Of a stretch of 18,252 nucleotides of DNA, positions 1 to 5,872 are shown piece after piece. Each line of letters begins with the position of its first letter. The stretch's first letter is position 1. The stretch is from Chloroflexota bacterium (GTDB lineage: Bacteria; Chloroflexota; Chloroflexia; QHBQ01; JADMIH01), in NCBI GenBank assembly GCA_015478675.1, contig JADMIH010000070.1, positions 1 through 18,252 of the forward strand, written 5' to 3'. Made by a program: the position numbers and the translations under genes. A model generated the notes under the pieces. The model saw nothing but the letters and a program-made list of their open reading frames with translations. It was not told where the DNA came from and ran no database searches.

Positions 1-293
1 CCATGAAGGGAGAGGGGGCTTTATTGCTGGGGAGTATATCTCCCATGAAGGGAGAAGGGGCTTTACTCCTGCTGAGTGCACAGGAGCGGGCCCCTGACGG
101 GGTTACAAAGGTGATTAAAGCCCCCTCTCCCCTTGTGGGAGAACAACTGTATCCCTTGTGCACTCAGCATGCACAAAGCCCCCTCTCCCTACATGGGAGA
201 GGGGGTTGGGGGTGAGGGTAGGTGCGGGTAGGTGAGGGTACGCCTCCACAGCTACTCCTTGAAGATTGCTACACCTCTACTCTGAACTCTTAC
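1..293 (+). repeat. Dispersed GC-rich palindromic repeat, copy A (left end outside window)
   Basis: This is a non-coding cluster of alternating palindromic units. Units of the type GGGAGAGGGGGCTTTA lie at about 8-23 and 50-65, and inverted units at 117-140 and 175-197. The arms 70-84 and 156-170 (tgctgagtgcacagg / cttgtgcactcagca) are also inverted copies, so the region can fold into nested hairpins. The right part (175-293) matches copies B (11504-11611) and C (17669-17798): a CCCTCTCCC...GGGAGAGGGG palindrome, a G-run block, three 10-bp tandem units (211-240), then a conserved block starting ctccacagctactcctt and ending ctgaactcttac at 293. Its terminal TTAC matches the right end of copy C, which looks like an IS66-type miniature element. 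The open reading frame through it is only a translation of the repeat. Confidence 0.85.
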
Positions 294-297
294 CGGT
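288..297 (+). repeat. 10-bp target-site duplication, left
   Basis: tcttaccggt here is repeated exactly at 464-473, immediately outside both inverted ends of the 298-463 element. Confidence 0.8.
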
Positions 298-463
298 CAG
301 GGCGATTGCATCTAAATTGATTCACGCTTGTGATTGCTCCGGTCTGGGACCACGAGAACCGAAAATATAGGCTGTGGTAAGATACCCACGGAGTTGAGCA
401 CTCTGTGACAGGCACGATCTTGTCTGGTTAAATCGCTCTAGCAAATTAGATGCAATCGCCCTG
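298..463. mobile_element. Miniature inverted-repeat element (MITE-like), 166 bp, nested at the end of repeat copy A
   Basis: The ends are near-perfect inverted repeats: 298-318 reads cagggcgattgcatctaaat+t and the reverse complement of 443-463 matches 20 of 21 positions. A perfect 10-bp direct repeat, tcttaccggt, flanks the element at 288-297 and 464-473, as expected for a target-site duplication. Inverted ends plus duplication plus no coding capacity define a non-autonomous transposon. A 10-bp duplication suits the IS4 superfamily, but I cannot name the parent. The target includes the TTAC end of repeat copy A, so this insertion is younger than copy A. Removing 298-473 rejoins copy A directly to the promoter at 483-511. 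Confidence 0.85.
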
Positions 464-473
464 TCTTACCGGT
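464..473 (+). repeat. 10-bp target-site duplication, right
   Basis: Exact copy of 288-297 directly abutting the right inverted end of the 298-463 element. Confidence 0.8.
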
Positions 474-482
474 ACTCGCCAA

Positions 483-511
483 TTGCGTCCAACACGCTCT
501 TATGCTATAGT
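483..511 (+). promoter_or_regulatory. Sigma70-type extended -10 promoter for the AIM24 gene pair
   Basis: -35 TTGCGT (483-488), 17-bp spacer, -10 TATAGT (506-511) preceded by TGC, giving an extended -10. The predicted start near 518 leaves a leader of about 150 nt before the first gene at 671. I see no ORF or clear structured RNA in that leader. The promoter begins 10 bp after the mobile-element target duplication. Confidence 0.65.
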
Positions 512-670
512 AGGCGCAATCGCTATCCTCTTACATCCTGTACACCCCGCTTGCCCTAAGCTACAGGCCAATAATTTTACGTCCCGAATGGGGGCGTAGA
601 GACGGTGGCAGGCAAGTCGTAACTCCGCCGCAGGCGAAAAGTAACTCGCAATTGCAAGAAGAGGTGATCC

Positions 671-1480
671 ATGGATGGTGTGCAGCGCATACAGTGTGAG
701 TGGTGCCAGAGCATGAATCCCGCGCAGGCGATCGCATGTTGGGCGTGCGGTGCGCCACTCGATGTGCGCAATCTAATAAGCGAATCGGGTTGGCGTGAAG
801 CTCCGCGCATCAAGGACATGACCGAAATCCGCTTTGGCAACAGCACCTGCCAGGTGGAAGGCGAGATCGTGCCTGTGGCCGAGATGGGGCTATCGCAGGG
901 CGATGCTGTCTACTTTGAGCACCACGTCCTACTCTGGAAAGACGACAGCGTGCCTCTTACAGTCATGCCGTTACAGGGTGGGGTAAAGCGCGCCCTGGCA
1001 GGAATGCCTTTCATCATCAGCGTGGCTCACGGCACGGGGCGCATCGCCTTTTCCCGCGATGCCACAGGCGAGTTAGTCGTTATGCCTCTCCACCCCGGCA
1101 TGGAGCTAGATGTGCGCGAGCATGCCTTCCTGCTGGCGTCCCACCAGATAGCCTACTCCTATGTACGTATACAGGGGTTGCGTAATATCCTCCTCGGTGG
1201 GCAGGGGATGTTCATGGACCGCTTTGTTACCACCGACCAGCCCGGCCTCCTCCTCCTGCACGGCTATGGCAACGTCTTTGAGCGTTATCTCAGGCCCGGT
1301 GAAAGTATCTTGATTGAGCCTGGAGCCTTCCTTTACAAAGACGCGGCGGTCACAATGAATGTAGAGTCACAGAAGCTGACCACCGGCCTCTTTGGGGGCA
1401 CAGGGATGAACCTGGCCCGCATGACAGGCCCTGGCCGCGTAGGAATCCAGTCTATGTATGTCCATAACAAAACGGACTGA
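671..1480 (+). CDS. Zinc-ribbon AIM24 family protein (first of a tandem pair)
   Basis: 269 aa. The N-terminus has a zinc-ribbon-like Cys4 set, C9-x2-C12 and C23-x2-C26 (the second is CWAC-GAP). After a short linker comes an AIM24/DUF124-type beta-rich domain, about residues 50-265, with the family-like runs HHVLLWKDD, AHGTGRIAFS and a closing GPGRVGIQS. The family is named after yeast mitochondrial Aim24; its bacterial biochemical function is not established. There is no signal peptide or membrane segment, so it is probably cytoplasmic. The start ATG follows an AAGAGGTGA ribosome site. The next gene, 15 nt downstream, encodes a clear paralog, so the two are probably co-transcribed from the promoter at 483-511. 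The family call is firm; the role is unknown. Confidence 0.85.
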   Translation: MDGVQRIQCEWCQSMNPAQAIACWACGAPLDVRNLISESGWREAPRIKDMTEIRFGNSTCQVEGEIVPVAEMGLSQGDAVYFEHHVLLWKDDSVPLTVMPLQGGVKRALAGMPFIISVAHGTGRIAFSRDATGELVVMPLHPGMELDVREHAFLLASHQIAYSYVRIQGLRNILLGGQGMFMDRFVTTDQPGLLLLHGYGNVFERYLRPGESILIEPGAFLYKDAAVTMNVESQKLTTGLFGGTGMNLARMTGPGRVGIQSMYVHNKTD

Positions 1481-1494
1481 GGGAATAAAGAGAT

Positions 1495-2445
1495 ATGTGC
1501 GCTTATCAGAACCAACAGCCGCAACCACCGCAGCCACCGCAGCACCCCACAGCCGGAGCCGGGCCGCAGCGCAGCTATGCGTGCCCCTGGTGCGGTATGG
1601 TGAGCGACGGCACAACTATGAGCTGCCCCGCCTGCGGTGCGCCCGTGGATGTGAAGGCTATCGCCACGAAGTCGGGCTGGTATGAATTACCGGGCATCAA
1701 GGATATGGCGAAGCTACAGTTTGGCAACTCGCATTGCCAGATAGAGGGAACGTATGTGCCGGTGGCAGATATGAACCTGGCGGCGGAGGATAATGTCTAC
1801 TTCACCCACCACGTGCTACTCTGGAAAGACCCGCAGGTAAACATCACTACGATGCCAATGCGCGGCGGGTGGAAGCGAATGTTCGCGGGGCTCCCCCTCA
1901 TCATGGCGCAGGCGCACGGCCCCGGCCACATCGCCTTCTCGTACGACGGGCCGGGCGAGCTTGTGACGCTGCCCCTTCAGCCAGGGCAGGCAATGGATGT
2001 GCGCGAGCATATTTTCATGGTAGCCACAGGCCAGGTAACTTACGACTGGTTCAACACCAACATCTGGTTCACCACGCACAACGGTGACGAGCATGAGACC
2101 AATTACCCTATCGGCATGTTCATGGACCGCTTCTATGCCCCACAGGTGCCTGGCCTGGTGTTAATACACGGCGCGGGTAACGTCTTCGTACGCCGCCTGC
2201 AACAGGGAGAAACAATCCTTGTGAAGCCCACCGCTCTCTTGTTCAAGGATATGGCGGTGCAGATGCAGCTACATATTGAGAAGCCGGGGGGCACATGGAA
2301 GTCGTGGCGGTCATGGGGCGAGCGCCACCTGTGGCTGCGTCTCTACGGCCCGGGCCGAGTAGCCATCCAGTCTGCTTTCAAGCAGATGGAAGACAACGGC
2401 AACACTATGGTAAATAGCTCCCCCGCCTCAAGCTGGAGCTGGTAG
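1495..2445 (+). CDS. Zinc-ribbon AIM24 family protein (second of a tandem pair)
   Basis: 316 aa, paralogous to the upstream product. A Gln/Pro-rich N-terminal stretch (residues 7-17) precedes a Cys4 zinc ribbon, C30-x2-C33 and C44-x2-C47 (CPAC-GAP). The AIM24/DUF124-type domain follows from about residue 70 to 306 and aligns by eye with its neighbour through the LQFGNSHCQIEG, HHVLLWKD, AHGPGHIAFS, MFMDRF and GPGRVAIQS runs. It differs in two insertions, an N/H-rich one near residues 190-203 (FTTHNGDEHETNY) and a W/R-rich one near 265-280 (GGTWKSWRSWGERHLW), and in a polar tail. Local duplication is the simplest origin. A shared complex (hetero-oligomer) is plausible but is inference. The 14-nt spacer holds a weak purine-rich ribosome site. 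Confidence 0.85.
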   Translation: MCAYQNQQPQPPQPPQHPTAGAGPQRSYACPWCGMVSDGTTMSCPACGAPVDVKAIATKSGWYELPGIKDMAKLQFGNSHCQIEGTYVPVADMNLAAEDNVYFTHHVLLWKDPQVNITTMPMRGGWKRMFAGLPLIMAQAHGPGHIAFSYDGPGELVTLPLQPGQAMDVREHIFMVATGQVTYDWFNTNIWFTTHNGDEHETNYPIGMFMDRFYAPQVPGLVLIHGAGNVFVRRLQQGETILVKPTALLFKDMAVQMQLHIEKPGGTWKSWRSWGERHLWLRLYGPGRVAIQSAFKQMEDNGNTMVNSSPASSWSW

Positions 2446-2448
2446 CTC

Positions 2449-2545
2449 CCCTTCGGGGATTACCGATTGTGAATTAGTAATTATGAGTTACTCGATGCCC
2501 ATTATCAGCACATCTACCGACTTATAGGTGATGCATAATTCATAG
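2449..2545. terminator. Convergent intergenic region with weak hairpins
   Basis: This lies between the convergent AIM24 and propeller genes. A short hairpin, tcccc-ttc-gggga, falls just after the stop at 2445 but lacks a T-run. Further on, AT-rich half-repeats (gaattagtaattatgag and gatgcataattcatag) form imperfect inverted pairs. A termination role is expected from position only; the signal itself is weak. Confidence 0.25.
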
Positions 2546-2551
2546 TTCTGC

Positions 2552-3466
2552 CTAAATTCGCACCACGAACAAATAATGCGCCACAGGCAGTGGCTCGGCG
2601 TTTATGGGCCGCCAGCTTTGCCCGCGATTGCCGCTCTCCAGGAGAAAGCCTGATGCCGTAGCTGCATAGAGGCGGTCGCGTCGCTCAGGGTCGTGGGCGA
2701 GGGCAGTTACCGCCATCGGCTGAGGCAGCGCGGCCTCTTGCCACCCAGGGCCACCACCGGGGCTGATATATAACCCGATAGGCGTGCCCACCACGAGCGT
2801 CGGAGCTTTACCGGAGGCCCCGGCAACTGCCAGAATAGCAACTCCACCCGCAGGAGAAGCGGGCAACTGCTCCCAGAGAGCGCCCCGGTCACTGCTCTTT
2901 TGAACACCGCCCGACAAGGTGGCGTAGAGGTTGCCTGTACCCACGTCCTCAGCGATAGACGACAGGCCATGCACAGACAGCTTCTCCCATAGCCCCTCCT
3001 GTGGGCTTCCCACTAGAAGGCTGGCAGCGCCATGCTGCGCCACTATGAGATAGAAGCGCCCAGGAGATGCCCCGCTCTCGATTATAGAGGCAATTGGCCA
3101 ATTATCTGAGGGCGGTGAGAGACTGGCCCAGCTAACCCCACCATCCGCCGACAGATACAGGCCACCATTGTCTGTGCCTGTGTAGAGTTGTGTGCCTTTC
3201 TCTCCACGCGATATAGCCGTCGCGGGCGCGGCAATAGCCCGGCTACCCACCGGCTGCCAGCTGCGACCACCATTCTCGCTCAGCAAGAGGCCAGCCTCAG
3301 CAGCGGCAAGCACTCTGATAGGCGGCCCCGGCTCCGCCCACACCGAAGCCACCCGCACGCCGTCAAGCACCCTCCGAGGTGGCAACCACTCCGGCAAAGT
3401 GCCCGGCCTGTTGATTATCACCAGCCCGTTATCAGTGCATGCATAAAGTATAGTAGAGTTTGCCAT
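2552..3466 (-). CDS. Asp-box (BNR) beta-propeller protein
   Basis: 304 aa. It contains five Asp-box-like motifs (S-x-(D/N/G)-x-G-x-x-W) at residues 63-70, 106-113, 191-198, 235-242 and 278-285, with a degenerate one near 154-160. The spacing of about 40-45 residues implies a six-bladed propeller of the sialidase/YCF48/sortilin fold. There are no catalytic sialidase residues I can identify and no signal peptide, so a binding or scaffold role is more likely than hydrolysis. I chose the ATG at 3466, with GAAGG 10 nt upstream, over an in-frame TTG at 3523. It lies 90 bp downstream of the B12-regulator gene on the same strand and may share its transcript. Partner and function are unknown. Confidence 0.75.
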   Translation of the reverse strand: MANSTILYACTDNGLVIINRPGTLPEWLPPRRVLDGVRVASVWAEPGPPIRVLAAAEAGLLLSENGGRSWQPVGSRAIAAPATAISRGEKGTQLYTGTDNGGLYLSADGGVSWASLSPPSDNWPIASIIESGASPGRFYLIVAQHGAASLLVGSPQEGLWEKLSVHGLSSIAEDVGTGNLYATLSGGVQKSSDRGALWEQLPASPAGGVAILAVAGASGKAPTLVVGTPIGLYISPGGGPGWQEAALPQPMAVTALAHDPERRDRLYAATASGFLLESGNRGQSWRPINAEPLPVAHYLFVVRI

Positions 3467-3556
3467 AGCTTTACTGCCTTCGGCGGGATTATCAATTACG
3501 GTAGGGCAGGCTCCGATGAGCAAATAAGACCATCCATTGGCATCAGCCTTACGACC

Positions 3557-4588
3557 TTACCGCAATTCGTAACTCCAGGCGGTAGGCGGTAAGCAATTTC
3601 CTAGCATGCGTATTGCCTCACGAGCGTCCTCTCCAATATAGACGCCGCCCAGGTGCTCGCTGATATGAGGGTAGCGATTGAAGAGCTGGCCGCCATAAGC
3701 GAGCAGGGGCGCATAACCCTCGTCGCGCTTGAGATTATCAAGGAACTCGCGCAACTCGAAGAGAGCAGAGGCTGTCTCAGCCCGCGTCGAGGAGATACAT
3801 ACCACCTCCGGATGCATGGCGTGGATCATCCCTTCCAGGCTATTTACAGGCACATTCTGCCCCAGATAAACTACCCTGTAGCCGGATCGCCGCAGGAAAA
3901 CCGCCAGGAACATCGCCCCTAGCTCGTGGAACTCCTCAGGAGCGCAGGCCACCAGCACGAGCGCTCCATGCGGGTTATAAGCACTGGAATGAAAGAGATT
4001 CGCCAGCCGTGAGCGCACGAACGATGCCGCGAAGTGCTCGACCGCCACCGAAATCTCGGCGGTCAACCATGCTTCGCCTATCTGCACCAGCACAGGCTGC
4101 ATCAACTGGAGGCAGACATCTTCCAGCGTGTACAGGCTCAGCGCATCACTCAACACCGCTGTCGCTCGCGCTTCGTCAACAGTGCGGAAAGCCACCATAA
4201 GCTCAGCGCGTAAAGCGTCAAAGGAGCAATTTTCGTTGGCTGCCTCAACGGGGTGAGTAGGCTGAGGGTGACCTGGGGCGAGGAGAGGCGAGGCCACGTC
4301 ATTTGCGTTAGCAGCGTGGCGCAGGTTGGGGTCGCCACCTAGCTGGCGGAGCATATCGCAGGCGCGGCTGATAGATAGCCCCTCCTCAATTTTAGCCTTC
4401 AGCCAGAGAATAGTATCTACGTCCCGCTGCGAGTAGACACGATACCCTGTGCCGGTGCGCCTGGGTGTAAGGATATTATAGCGGCTCTCCCAGCGGCGCA
4501 AAGTGTCGGCGTGCACAGCCGTCAACCGGGCAACTGCTTTTATATTGTAAATAGGCGCCTCTCTTTGAGAGCCTGAAGGTGCAGCCAA
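3557..4588 (-). CDS. CarH-like MerR-family regulator with B12-binding domain
   Basis: 343 aa from the chosen start. The N-terminal MerR helix-turn-helix spans about residues 13-82 (YNIKAVARLT...DTLRRWESRY...GYRVYSQRDV). A four-helix cobalamin-cap domain follows at about 125-202, with the capping signature W174-x9-E184-H185. A Rossmann-type B12-binding domain (about 208-330) carries E219-x-H221-x2-G224, whose histidine is the expected lower cobalt ligand. The family includes the AdoCbl photoreceptor repressors CarH and LitR. The residue after W174 is Leu, whereas Thermus CarH has the His (H132) used in the light-state bis-His adduct. The TTG start is preferred because the promoter at 4618-4646 should begin transcription near 4610, after the upstream in-frame GTG (4615), and GGGGGGAGG lies 10 nt before the TTG. 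The gene is divergent from the anchored-protein gene at 4951. Confidence 0.85.
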   Translation of the reverse strand: MAAPSGSQREAPIYNIKAVARLTAVHADTLRRWESRYNILTPRRTGTGYRVYSQRDVDTILWLKAKIEEGLSISRACDMLRQLGGDPNLRHAANANDVASPLLAPGHPQPTHPVEAANENCSFDALRAELMVAFRTVDEARATAVLSDALSLYTLEDVCLQLMQPVLVQIGEAWLTAEISVAVEHFAASFVRSRLANLFHSSAYNPHGALVLVACAPEEFHELGAMFLAVFLRRSGYRVVYLGQNVPVNSLEGMIHAMHPEVVCISSTRAETASALFELREFLDNLKRDEGYAPLLAYGGQLFNRYPHISEHLGGVYIGEDAREAIRMLGNCLPPTAWSYELR

Positions 4589-4594
4589 GATAAA

Positions 4595-4607
4595 CGTTCC
4601 TCCCCCC
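4595..4607 (-). promoter_or_regulatory. Strong ribosome binding site that decides the regulator's start
   Basis: On the minus strand this reads GGGGGGAGGAACG, ten bases from the GGAGG core to the TTG at 4588. The longer frame from GTG 4615 would translate this site as GGG-containing peptide, which is atypical for coding sequence. Confidence 0.6.
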
Positions 4608-4617
4608 TCTACCACCT

Positions 4618-4646
4618 ACTATACGGCACGGTTCAATCTTTGTCAA
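4618..4646 (-). promoter_or_regulatory. Near-consensus sigma70 promoter for the B12-dependent regulator
   Basis: On the minus strand: -35 TTGACA (4641-4646), 17-bp spacer, -10 TATAGT (4618-4623). Predicted start about 4610, leaving a leader of roughly 20 nt that is mostly ribosome site. Two ATTGA repeats 10 bp apart (minus strand; plus-strand 4643-4647 and 4633-4637) overlap the -35 box and spacer and are candidate operator half-sites for autoregulation. Confidence 0.75.
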
Positions 4647-4672
4647 TGGTTCCGCCAGCCCTGCGGTGTTGC

Positions 4673-4702
4673 TTGCCCGTGCCTCTATCTTAGTGCTATA
4701 CT
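4673..4702 (+). promoter_or_regulatory. Extended -10 promoter for the anchored surface protein
   Basis: -35 TTGCCC (4673-4678), 18-bp spacer, -10 TATACT (4697-4702) immediately preceded by TGC. It is divergent from the regulator promoter, 27 bp away, so one regulator could control both. The predicted start near 4709 lies about 240 nt before the ATG at 4951. Confidence 0.6.
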
Positions 4703-4950
4703 AGCAAACGCATGGCTGATAGCGCCATATCGCCATGGCGCAGAGGATCACCGCCAGGCAGAAGCGTAGAACACTATAGAACTCGCCGTAGAGGGCGCGA
4801 AGAGGCTCTATACAAGAGCGCAACCAGCCGCGCATCACCTCGTTAAGAGCAAGGGATAAATCAGCAGCACTTTACCAAAGAGAACGAGAGTTCCGGGAAG
4901 TGAAGTGATCGCTGAGCATCGACTATTGACCGCTAATAAGGAGCTACTTG
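4703..4950 (+). other. Long 5' leader with a possible 44-codon leaderless ORF
   Basis: About 240 nt separate the promoter from the next recognised start. The first ATG (4712) is about 3 nt from the predicted transcription start and opens a 44-codon Arg-rich frame ending at TAA 4844-4846, with no ribosome site. I do not recognise the peptide, and the frame could be chance. No riboswitch class is recognised in the leader. Confidence 0.3.
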
Positions 4951-5745
4951 ATGAAGATGCGGTTTCTCTGGGTCGCAGTTGCGCTTGGCCTGATAGCTGT
5001 ACTGCTCACCCCGCGCACGAGCGAGGCGAGCAGCCCTATATACAAGCCTTCCGGCGAAGAAACCAGCGTAGACCAGCCAAAGGTCGTGCCCGATTCGTCG
5101 GTGCAGTGGACCTACTACGCCGAGTTGGCGCCAGGCAAGGTAGATGTATATCAGCTCTACGCGCAGCGAGGCCAGCAAGCTAACCCCTCGTTGTCAGTGC
5201 CCAAGCTTGATGCGCTCAAGAACTTCACCCCCACAGTGACGCTAGTGGGTCCCGGCCTTTCATCTGCAGTAACCGCAGCCAACACCAACCCTGGTGTCAG
5301 CGCCACCTTTATAGAATCAAACACGTTGGCTAACTACCTACCTGTGGGTGTAGGAGCTAAGTTGGGTGAGATGCCAGGCGTAACCATAGACTACAAAGGC
5401 GATCCCCAGGCACGGCAGGTTGTCTCCGACGGCTCTACACAGATAAGCCTCTGGCAAGGGCAAAGTCTAAAGGTGGATTACCCCAGCACCAATATCTACT
5501 ACTTGATCGTGTGGGACAAATCGGACAAGGGTGGGCAGTACGTCCTCTCTGTAGGTGGAGAGGATGAGTCGGGCCTCGGAGACCTGATCAAGACCCCCTA
5601 CACCTGGGCCAAAGCGCACCTCTGGGTCGGCGACACAGCACCGGTGATCATCGCCGCTATTGTGCTGATCCTGATAATCGCCGTTGTAGTGTTTCTGCTG
5701 GTGAAAAGACCCGGGAAGCGAGTAGTGCGGGCTGGACAGTTATAA
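4951..5745 (+). CDS. Secreted protein with C-terminal membrane anchor, unknown function
   Basis: 264 aa. A signal peptide covers residues 1-27 (MKMR, hydrophobic core FLWVAVALGLIAVLL, then a polar region and ASS cleavage-like site). An extracellular, probably beta-rich domain of about 200 residues follows, with no recognisable catalytic motif. A single hydrophobic helix lies at about residues 230-251 (APVIIAAIVLILIIAVVVF), with a short basic cytoplasmic tail (KRPGKR). This gives a type I topology: exported, anchored at its C-terminus. An AAGGAG site 7 nt upstream selects ATG 4951 over an overlapping TTG at 4948. The gene is divergent from the CarH-like regulator, so control by that regulator is possible but not shown. 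I do not recognise the family. Confidence 0.75.
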   Translation: MKMRFLWVAVALGLIAVLLTPRTSEASSPIYKPSGEETSVDQPKVVPDSSVQWTYYAELAPGKVDVYQLYAQRGQQANPSLSVPKLDALKNFTPTVTLVGPGLSSAVTAANTNPGVSATFIESNTLANYLPVGVGAKLGEMPGVTIDYKGDPQARQVVSDGSTQISLWQGQSLKVDYPSTNIYYLIVWDKSDKGGQYVLSVGGEDESGLGDLIKTPYTWAKAHLWVGDTAPVIIAAIVLILIIAVVVFLLVKRPGKRVVRAGQL

Positions 5746-5772
5746 ACCTGGTTCTCAGGCGTGCGAGCAAGC

Positions 5773-5832
5773 CGTAGCTATAACAAAGAGGGTTGAGTGG
5801 GTATGTACTCAACCCTCTTTGTTATAGCTACG
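5773..5832. terminator. Strong bidirectional terminator
   Basis: A perfect 26-bp inverted repeat (5773-5798 and 5807-5832) with an 8-nt loop. The stem contains AAAGAGGGTTGAGT and its complement ACTCAACCCTCTTT, so each strand has a T-containing tract after a stable core. It sits exactly between the convergent anchored-protein gene and hslU. Confidence 0.9.
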
Positions 5833-5872
5833 CTCATAGACCACTCAGTCCTCAGTCCTCATTGCACAGCCC

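Noticed and set aside
3..215. Open reading frame of 70 codons through the first repeat
   Set aside because: It encodes repeated MKGEGALLL-type peptide, a translation of the palindromic repeat, and has no ribosome site.
1..293. CRISPR array interpretation of the repeated units
   Set aside because: Units alternate in orientation, differ in length and have no regular unique spacers; no cas genes are present.
3188..3592. 134-codon plus-strand ORF opposite the propeller gene and the regulator's 3' end
   Set aside because: Arg/His/Pro-rich shadow translation with no ribosome site, antisense to a better-supported repeat protein.
4703..4950. Cobalamin riboswitch in the leader beside the B12-dependent regulator
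   Set aside because: I could not find a convincing B12-box or the conserved multi-helix layout, and the regulator itself lies on the opposite strand.
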